A DNA stretch of 5,726 nucleotides from SIG636 sp045535465 (GTDB taxonomy: Bacteria > Bacillota > Clostridia > Oscillospirales > CAG-382): NCBI GenBank assembly GCA_045535465.1, contig JAZSLS010000137.1, forward strand, positions 1-5,726, read 5' to 3'. Below, piece after piece: positions 1 through 4,539 of the stretch (position 1 is the first letter of the stretch; each line of letters opens with the position of its first letter). A model generated the notes under the pieces. That model was given only the letters and a program-made list of their open reading frames with translations, did not search any database and was not told the origin of the DNA. A program made the position numbers and the translations under genes.

Positions 1-188
1 GTAACCATATATACGGTTCTCGTAGTGCTTCCGTTGCTTACGGTAAGCGCCTCGACGCCGGTAGAGGTAGGGGTGTATTCTTTTATAGCTGTGCCGTTTT
101 TAGACCAAGTCAATGCAGCTTCGTTTGTGTAAAGACTGTCAGCGCTGAATTGAACCTTGCACTTGCTAAGGTGAGGTAACCGTGTTAC
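1..188 (-). pseudogene. Ig-like domain fragment, apparently the inverted N-terminal part of the amidase protein
   Basis: Read on the minus strand, this stretch is open throughout. It encodes a beta-rich Ig-like segment, with core pieces LTWSKNGTAIKEY, TGVEALTV and TTRTVYMV. The Trp-Lys-Asn-Gly turn and the alternating Thr/Val strands are typical of Ig-like modules in secreted clostridial proteins. The minus-strand reading ends at base 1 in GTTAC, with GTT in frame. The same pentamer occurs at 184-188, again with GTT in frame, at the point where the amidase frame becomes recognisable. Turning 1-188 over would give RTVYMV followed directly by TTADIIIDPGHGG, one continuous protein. I infer that this is a displaced piece of the amidase gene, either a true inversion or an assembly/amplification chimera. 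The first residues of the minus reading (VTRLP) come from the palindrome and are not reliable. It could instead be the end of an unrelated minus-strand gene, which I think less likely. Confidence 0.6.
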
Positions 189-1467
189 AACTGCGGATAT
201 TATTATTGACCCCGGTCACGGTGGTAGCCAGCCCGGCGCGTGCTACGGCACCAGACAGGAGAAGGATGATACCCTAAATATGTCTCTCAAGCTTGGTGAA
301 ACCCTTGAGAAAATGGGCTACACCGTTGCATTCTGCAGAATAGAGGACGTTGATGACGGTCTTATGAGCCGTGCGGCAAAGGCAAACGCAGGCGAGTTTG
401 ATATGTTTATTTGTATCCACCGTAATTCCTATAACAACTCTGCAAACGGTGTTGAAACCCTTTACAAAACGGGAGAAGCGCTTGATAAGGCCTTTGCTCA
501 GGCGTTACAGGACAAATTCGTTGCGCTTAATATTTTCAACAACCGCGGGCTTAAGCCCAGAGACAACCTTGTTGTTACCAATAACGCTCGTGACGATCTT
601 CCCACCGCGCTTGTAGAGCTTGGCTTTATAGACACGGAAAAGGACAATAATGCTTTTGACACTTATTTTAATCAGATAGCACTTGCTATGGCAGAGGCGT
701 GTACTGCTTATCAGGGCAAGAGCTTCGGTACCGAGGCAACCTTAACGGTTGACGGCAAGAACTATACCTATACGGGCACTCAGCTTAATATAAGCGCATC
801 TTCTCCTGACATAAGCTTTAAGATAGGCAACGGATACGGTATAAGCGGTGTTTCCTGCAAGGACTCTCTTGGCACCTATGCGCTTTCCTATGCCGATGCA
901 GGCATGACAAGCCACACTGCTTCTGTTGGCGGCAGCTTTTCTCTTCGTGCTGATGCTACTGTTAACGGTGTGGTTATCGCAACTCTTAAGTTTGCCGACG
1001 GTTTTGGCGTTGAAAAGACCGTGGCAGTTATAAGCTGCGAGATCGTTTTTGCAGACCCATTTACCTTTAAAGAAGAAGCAAACCTTACAGGTATAAGCCT
1101 TAATATTCAAACAGGGTATATCACCTTTGGTCAAGGAGCAATGAATGCGACTGAAATCATCGCATTGTTTGCCGATTCCAATATGAAGGTAACAGGAACG
1201 AATGGCTCTGTGCTTACCGATGTAGCATCAACGGGCTGTGTCTTATCCACCACTGTAAACGGCACTACCTCAACCGTTACCATAGTAGTTTACGGTGACG
1301 TTGATGGCGACGGTGCGACCACCACTGCTGACTTCCTTGGTGTTTCAGCTCATATCAAAAACCGCGCAGAGCTTACAGGCGCTAACGAAGTGGCAGCAGA
1401 CCTTTCCGGCGACAACGCTGTTTCTACCGTTGACCTTATAACCATGGCTCAAAGTCTTAAAAACTAA
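184..1467 (+). CDS. N-acetylmuramoyl-L-alanine amidase (Amidase_3) with C-terminal type I dockerin, 5' end missing
   Basis: The family hydrolyses the amide bond between N-acetylmuramic acid and L-alanine in peptidoglycan, using zinc. All four expected key residues are present: His in DPGHGG (217-219), Glu in QEKDD (259-261), His in CIHRNS (418-420) and Glu in VELGF (616-618). The amidase domain spans about 196-700. Next come beta-rich, Thr/Ser-rich segments (about 725-1090 and 1090-1290). A type I dockerin closes the protein, with two calcium-loop repeats, DVDGDGATTTAD (1297-1332) and DLSGDNAVSTVD (1399-1434). The dockerin suggests docking to a cohesin on a scaffold or on the cell surface. 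No valid start is visible. The first in-frame ATG (280) lies after two zinc ligands, and a stop at 172-174 blocks the frame upstream, so the signal peptide and N-terminus are absent. The minus-strand Ig-like piece at 1-188 is probably the missing neighbour. A terminator follows the stop codon. The family call is firm; the true start is unknown. Confidence 0.9.
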   Translation, partial: VTTADIIIDPGHGGSQPGACYGTRQEKDDTLNMSLKLGETLEKMGYTVAFCRIEDVDDGLMSRAAKANAGEFDMFICIHRNSYNNSANGVETLYKTGEALDKAFAQALQDKFVALNIFNNRGLKPRDNLVVTNNARDDLPTALVELGFIDTEKDNNAFDTYFNQIALAMAEACTAYQGKSFGTEATLTVDGKNYTYTGTQLNISASSPDISFKIGNGYGISGVSCKDSLGTYALSYADAGMTSHTASVGGSFSLRADATVNGVVIATLKFADGFGVEKTVAVISCEIVFADPFTFKEEANLTGISLNIQTGYITFGQGAMNATEIIALFADSNMKVTGTNGSVLTDVASTGCVLSTTVNGTTSTVTIVVYGDVDGDGATTTADFLGVSAHIKNRAELTGANEVAADLSGDNAVSTVDLITMAQSLKN

Positions 1468-1474
1468 ACATAAC

Positions 1475-1511
1475 AAAAGAGGCTGTAACGTTTCCTTACA
1501 GCCTCTTTTTT
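1475..1511 (+). terminator. Rho-independent terminator after the amidase gene
   Basis: The arms AAAAGAGGCTGTAA (1475-1488) and TTACAGCCTCTTTT (1496-1509) pair perfectly around a 7-base loop, and the hairpin runs into a T tract at 1506-1511. It begins 7 bases after the amidase stop codon. It separates the amidase transcript from the operon downstream. Confidence 0.92.
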
Positions 1512-1525
1512 ATACGGTCTGCAGC

Positions 1526-1547
1526 AACGTCTTTACTTACAGACGTT
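1526..1547. promoter_or_regulatory. Inverted repeat across the -35 box, possible operator
   Basis: AACGTCT (1526-1532) and AGACGTT (1541-1547) form a perfect 7-base inverted repeat with 8 bases between the arms. The repeat encloses the -35 box of the operon promoter, which suits a repressor site. The right arm runs into five Ts (1546-1550), so it could instead be a minor second terminator. The regulator is unknown. Confidence 0.35.
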
Positions 1548-1560
1548 TTTGTGATATAAT
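1532..1560 (+). promoter_or_regulatory. Sigma-A-type promoter of the G1P dehydrogenase/phosphodiesterase operon
   Basis: The -35 box TTTACT (1532-1537) is followed by a 17-base spacer and a perfect -10 box TATAAT (1555-1560). A TG one base upstream (1552-1553) makes an extended -10. The box lies 55 bases before the start codon at 1616. No other promoter of comparable quality is visible between the preceding terminator and the gene. Confidence 0.72.
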
Positions 1561-1615
1561 ATAAAACGTGTTATCAATTCTGGTTTCATTATTTTAAGAA
1601 AGGCGGTGCAAAGCT

Positions 1616-2854
1616 ATGGAGATTACCTCCTGTACCTGTGGTAGTAAGCATTATTGCGACATAGATGCCGTCTACACGGGTTACGGTGTTCTGTCTAGCC
1701 TTTCGGTGCTGACGGAAAATAAAAAAGGCGTTTTGCTTGTTGCGGACGAAAATACCTATAACGCATTTTCGAATGCAGGCGGCTGTATAACTCATTCCAA
1801 TGTTTCACGCTGTATATTTCCCGGTGCTCCCTTGCTCGTCCCTGACGAAAAGGCACTTTCAACTATAGAAAACGCTATTGAAAGCAATACGGATACCGTT
1901 ATCGGCATCGGCGGCGGAACGGTAAACGACTTGTGTAAGGAGATAGCATACCGCAAGGGCTTGTGTTATATTTATGTGGCTACCGCACCCTCAATGGACG
2001 GCTATGCTTCTGACGGTGCGGCTCTGATCCTTGATGGTATGAAGGTCACGCTGAAAACGGCACCGCCCAAGGTCATAATATGCGATACGGATATACTTAA
2101 AAACGCGCCGATGGAGCTTATACGCGCAGGCGTTGGAGATATACTTGGGAAGTATAGCTGTCTTAACGATTGGCTTCTTGCTTCCTGCGTTAAAGGCGAA
2201 TATTTTTGTCAGCACATCTATACCGAAGTAATGGAAGCCACCGATAAGGTTGCCGAAAACCTTGATAAAATACTTGCCCGCGATGGGGAAGCGATAGAGC
2301 TTCTTACCAATGCGCTTATTAAGGTTGGGATAAATATGAGCTATGCAGGCTCATCGCGTCCCGCTTCGGGGAGCGAGCATCACCTTGCTCACTTTTTCGA
2401 GATATATTCCTTAGAGCAGGGGAGACCTCACCGTCCTCACGGTGTAGACGTAGGCGAGGCGTCTTATTATACCGCTCTGCTGCGTGATGTAATACTGCAA
2501 ACTAAAAGTCCCTTTGATTTTTCTTTTGATAAGGTGTCGCATTTTGCCGCCGTCAGTGCTTTGTTTCCTCGTGCTGTTTGTGGGATAATCGACTTGCAAA
2601 GTAAAACCGCTCTTCACGGAAACGCAGAGGGCAATTATGATTTGGACTGTATAAAGGCGGTGCTAAAAAAGGCCCCCCGTGCCGATGCGGTAAGGACAAT
2701 GCTGGAAAAAGCAGGGCTTTCAGCAGAAGAAATGATAAAGTTTTACGGCAGTATTACTGTGAACAACGCGTTGAAATACGGTAAAGAATTAAAAGACCGT
2801 TTTACGGTATTATGGTTGTACGAGTATTTAGGATGGGAGATGCTTGAGATATGA
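1616..2854 (+). CDS. sn-glycerol-1-phosphate dehydrogenase (AraM/EgsA family)
   Basis: Members of this metal-dependent family interconvert dihydroxyacetone phosphate and sn-glycerol 1-phosphate with NAD(P)H in the cytoplasm. The 412-residue protein is of normal length. The nucleotide-binding turn GIGGGTVNDLCK is at residues 97-108, followed by the family hallmark TAPSMDGYAS (123-132) and APPKVI (149-154). GDILGKY (174-180) supplies the probable metal ligand Asp175. SRPASGSEHHLAHFFE (247-262) and HRPHG (272-276) supply the likely His ligands. The C-terminal half is helical, as in the iron-alcohol-dehydrogenase/dehydroquinate-synthase superfamily. No signal peptide is seen. ATG at 1616 is supported by AAGGCGG (1600-1606), about 9 bases upstream. 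Its TGA overlaps the ATG of the phosphodiesterase gene by 4 bases, which suggests coupled translation. In Bacillus the homologue AraM feeds heptaprenylglyceryl phosphate synthesis. No PcrB-like partner is seen here, so direction and role are open. A glycerol dehydrogenase is less likely given TAPSMDGYAS and SRPASGSEHH. Confidence 0.93.
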   Translation: MEITSCTCGSKHYCDIDAVYTGYGVLSSLSVLTENKKGVLLVADENTYNAFSNAGGCITHSNVSRCIFPGAPLLVPDEKALSTIENAIESNTDTVIGIGGGTVNDLCKEIAYRKGLCYIYVATAPSMDGYASDGAALILDGMKVTLKTAPPKVIICDTDILKNAPMELIRAGVGDILGKYSCLNDWLLASCVKGEYFCQHIYTEVMEATDKVAENLDKILARDGEAIELLTNALIKVGINMSYAGSSRPASGSEHHLAHFFEIYSLEQGRPHRPHGVDVGEASYYTALLRDVILQTKSPFDFSFDKVSHFAAVSALFPRAVCGIIDLQSKTALHGNAEGNYDLDCIKAVLKKAPRADAVRTMLEKAGLSAEEMIKFYGSITVNNALKYGKELKDRFTVLWLYEYLGWEMLEI

Positions 2855-3603
2855 AAAACTACTGGACACAATCTACGGATAATATTAAGGTTTCAGGTCA
2901 CCGCGGCGCAAAAGCGCTTTATCCCGAAAACACTATGCTGTCCTTTGAAAGGGCAATAGCCCTCGGTGTTGACAGCCTGGAAATGGATTTAAACCTGACC
3001 CGCGACGGCAGACTTGCCGTTATTCACGATGAAACGGTAGACCGAACTACTGACGGCAAGGGGCTTGTGTCCGACTATTCTATGGCAGAGCTTAAGGGCT
3101 TGGATGCAGGCCGTGCTCTTAACGGTCACGGAGTTCATAGAATACCGGAGTTTGAGGAATTTCTGGACCTTGTAAAATCCACCGACCTTTTGTTAAACGT
3201 AGAAGTAAAGCAAAACAGCCCTGAAACCGCAGATAAGGCTATTGATGCTTTGGATAGATACGGGCTTTTGGACCGTACTGTAATGACCTGCTTTTACGGG
3301 GACGTTACCACGTATATGCATCAAAAATACGGTGTTAAATGTCAAGGCTTCCCAAAACACAGAGTTCGTGGATATAAAGAGGATTGTTATTCCCATTATT
3401 ACGCCATAGGGATTGGTATGATGGACCTTACACCTGAGCTGGTACGGGAGCTGGTTGCACGCGGCATAGACCCCTGGTGCTGGTGCCCCGATACACCGGA
3501 GCTTGTGGAGTATGCCATAAGCTGCGGCACAACCCTATTCACCTGCAATGACCCACGTCCTGCTCTTGAAATACTCGCCGCCAAAGGACTGAGAAGCAAG
3601 TAA
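2851..3603 (+). CDS. Glycerophosphodiester phosphodiesterase, cytoplasmic (UgpQ-like)
   Basis: The family hydrolyses glycerophosphodiesters to glycerol phosphate plus an alcohol, using a divalent metal in a TIM barrel. The 250-residue protein is a typical single-domain form. GHRGA (16-20) carries catalytic His17, and PENT (25-28) follows. EMD (44-46) supplies metal ligands Glu44 and Asp46, and VIHD (57-60) carries the second catalytic His59. NVEVK (116-120) gives Glu118 and Lys120. A late strand DPWCWCPDTPEL and the ending TCNDPRPAL match the family's C-terminal pattern. There is no signal peptide or membrane segment, so it should act on imported or internally made substrates. Its ATG overlaps the TGA of the dehydrogenase gene (ATGA), and GGGAGA (2835-2840) inside that gene can serve as its ribosome binding site. 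The pairing suggests that the glycerol phosphate released, or part of it, is handled by the dehydrogenase. Substrate and stereochemistry cannot be read from the sequence. Confidence 0.93.
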   Translation: MKNYWTQSTDNIKVSGHRGAKALYPENTMLSFERAIALGVDSLEMDLNLTRDGRLAVIHDETVDRTTDGKGLVSDYSMAELKGLDAGRALNGHGVHRIPEFEEFLDLVKSTDLLLNVEVKQNSPETADKAIDALDRYGLLDRTVMTCFYGDVTTYMHQKYGVKCQGFPKHRVRGYKEDCYSHYYAIGIGMMDLTPELVRELVARGIDPWCWCPDTPELVEYAISCGTTLFTCNDPRPALEILAAKGLRSK

Positions 3604-3619
3604 AGGCATAGAGCCTTTT
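3602..3619 (+). terminator. Weak hairpin at the end of the operon
   Basis: AAAGGC (3602-3607) pairs with GCCTTT (3613-3618) around a 5-base loop, followed by only a short T stretch (3616-3619). It overlaps the stop codon of the phosphodiesterase gene. It may be a weak terminator or an mRNA-stabilising 3' hairpin. A T-rich stretch at 3647-3652 lies further on. Confidence 0.4.
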
Positions 3620-3671
3620 GTGATAATAAAAGTATTTTATCCCCGTTTTTTGCGTAGATCATCCCAAAGCG

Positions 3672-3701
3672 TTGACCTTGCTTCTTCCGTTATTGTATCA
3701 T
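3672..3701 (+). promoter_or_regulatory. Promoter of the broken exported-protein gene
   Basis: TTGACC (3672-3677) and TATCAT (3696-3701) each match the sigma-A consensus at five of six bases, with an 18-base spacer. The start codon at 3737 lies 36 bases downstream, with AGGGTGA (3724-3730) as ribosome binding site. The transcription and translation signals therefore look intact although the reading frame is not. Nothing else is seen in 3620-3736. Confidence 0.55.
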
Positions 3702-3736
3702 AAATCTATAAACGATAATTATAAGGGTGAGTCGAT

Positions 3737-4243
3737 ATGAAAAAAGACTTTTACTGATCGTATGTGTGCTTTTTGCGGTGCTGTGCCGTCCTCTTGTGTA
3801 GGTGTATTCAACGGCGAACTTGAATGCGAAGTCAGCGTTTACAAACAAGGTGAAACAGTTGAAGCAGAGGGCTTGAGCATAAAACACAGCTGTTCCAAAA
3901 TCGACGAAAATTGCGATTTAAAAGATCGCAAACTGGTTTCGGAATAGAAAATTTAAAACACGGTATATATAATATCGTTAGTGATTTAAGCATAGCTCTG
4001 GACGACGATTTATCCATTCCCGTGCAAATATGCGTTAATTATTTTCATACAGGCGATCGCTTTGCCAACGTGGATTTAAAATATAACGTTTACGTTGAAA
4101 CTACCGAGGAAGGCGTAAGCGTAAAAACCATTATAGATTACCAAAGAGCGAACAGCCGTCAGGAAAGCTTTGAATCCACCAAGATTATAGATATCGAAAA
4201 ACTTAAAGAACCGTATATTTTTACTTTTGGCTTTGGTTCTTGA
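3737..4243 (+). pseudogene. Small exported hypothetical protein, broken by three frameshifts
   Basis: I do not recognise the family. ATG at 3737 follows a good ribosome binding site, but the frame stops after MKKDFY (TGA at 3755-3757). One extra A in the A6 run (3740-3745) would give MKKRLLLIVCVLFAVLC, a convincing signal-peptide start. That frame in turn stops at TAG 3799-3801. Protein-like sequence continues in a second frame from about 3795 (FNGELECEVSVYKQGETVEA, then several Cys residues) to TAG at 3945-3947. It then continues in a third frame from about 3925 (GIENLKHGIYNIVSDLSIAL through YNVYVETTEEGVSVKTIIDY) to TGA at 4241-4243. Each break is repaired by adding one base, so the intact product would be about 169 residues: secreted or membrane-anchored, beta-rich and acidic. 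A strong terminator follows. Either the gene is decaying or the sequence has single-base deletion errors here. The last frame alone could be called as a short gene from TTG 3911, but that start has no support. Confidence 0.7.
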
Positions 4244-4251
4244 TTCCACAT

Positions 4252-4286
4252 AACCACCGAGGAATTAAACTCCTCGGTGGTTTTTT
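4252..4286 (+). terminator. Rho-independent terminator after the broken gene
   Basis: AACCACCGAGGA (4252-4263) pairs perfectly with TCCTCGGTGGTT (4271-4282) around a 7-base loop, followed by six Ts (4281-4286). It begins 9 bases after the stop codon at 4243. Its good condition suggests that the broken gene was lost recently or is only apparently broken. Confidence 0.92.
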
Positions 4287-4294
4287 ATGTTTAA

Positions 4295-4390
4295 TGTTTT
4301 TGTGAGGGCTTTGACTGCGGCTCGGAGCCCTTTAAAAATCGCGCATGGGTGTTCAGGGACGGCAAAGGATATATAATTGAATTCCGTTGA
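4295..4390 (+). pseudogene. Possible 3' remnant of a lost gene (about 31 codons)
   Basis: One forward frame reads CFCEGFDCGSEPF and then KNRAWVFRDGKGYIIEFR before TGA at 4388-4390. The alternation WVF-RDGKG-YIIEF looks like a real beta-hairpin at the end of a protein. There is no start codon: a TAA at 4292-4294 blocks the frame upstream, directly after the preceding terminator. An AT-rich hairpin with a T tract follows, as expected after a genuine gene end. I infer a remnant left by a deletion. A short frame like this can also arise by chance, so the call is tentative. Confidence 0.35.
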
Positions 4391-4396
4391 TGCTGA

Positions 4397-4434
4397 CAAG
4401 TATAAATAAGCAATGCGTATTTATATTGTTTTTT
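4397..4434 (+). terminator. AT-rich terminator-like hairpin
   Basis: TATAAATA (4401-4408) and TATTTATA (4418-4425) form a perfect 8-base inverted repeat around a 9-base loop. The outer bases CAA and TTG can extend the stem if G4400 bulges out. Six Ts (4429-4434) follow. It lies just after the possible gene remnant. The stem is weak because it is almost all A-T. Confidence 0.5.
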
Positions 4435-4478
4435 AACCCTTCTTTTTGATAGCATAACACATCATATTATAAAAAGTA

Positions 4479-4507
4479 TTGAAAGTAATTTTTAAATATG
4501 GTATAAT
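4479..4507 (+). promoter_or_regulatory. Strong sigma-A promoter of the secreted EEP-domain gene
   Basis: TTGAAA (4479-4484), a 17-base spacer and a perfect TATAAT (4502-4507) are present, with TG at 4499-4500 forming an extended -10. The surrounding DNA (4440-4525) is very AT-rich. The start codon is 33 bases after the -10 box, leaving a short leader with AAAGG (4525-4529) as ribosome binding site. No operator or riboswitch is obvious. Confidence 0.8.
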
Positions 4508-4539
4508 TTATATACTGTTTTATGAAAGGTTGTTGTGTT

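Noticed and set aside
1..129. Hydrophobic plus-strand frame (VTIYTVLVVLPLLTVSAS...) as a signal peptide for the amidase
   Set aside because: It ends at TAA 130-132 before reaching the amidase, has no ATG or ribosome binding site in view, and is the antisense of a much better Ig-like reading.
1..188. Classical invertible promoter or shufflon
   Set aside because: The arms are only 5 bases long, no recombinase gene is in view, and the segment carries coding sequence, not a promoter. The inversion-or-chimera explanation is kept instead.
280..282. ATG at 280 as the true start of the amidase
   Set aside because: It lies after DPGHGG and the zinc-binding Glu, so a protein starting here would lack two key residues, and it would have no signal peptide.
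742..1134. Minus-strand open frame of 130 codons
   Set aside because: It is antisense to the amidase gene's beta-rich region, shows no family motif or ribosome binding site, and reflects the codon pattern of the opposite strand.
3193..3662. Two short minus-strand open frames opposite and just past the phosphodiesterase gene
   Set aside because: They are shadows of a gene with complete catalytic motifs, and no promoter or ribosome binding site supports them.
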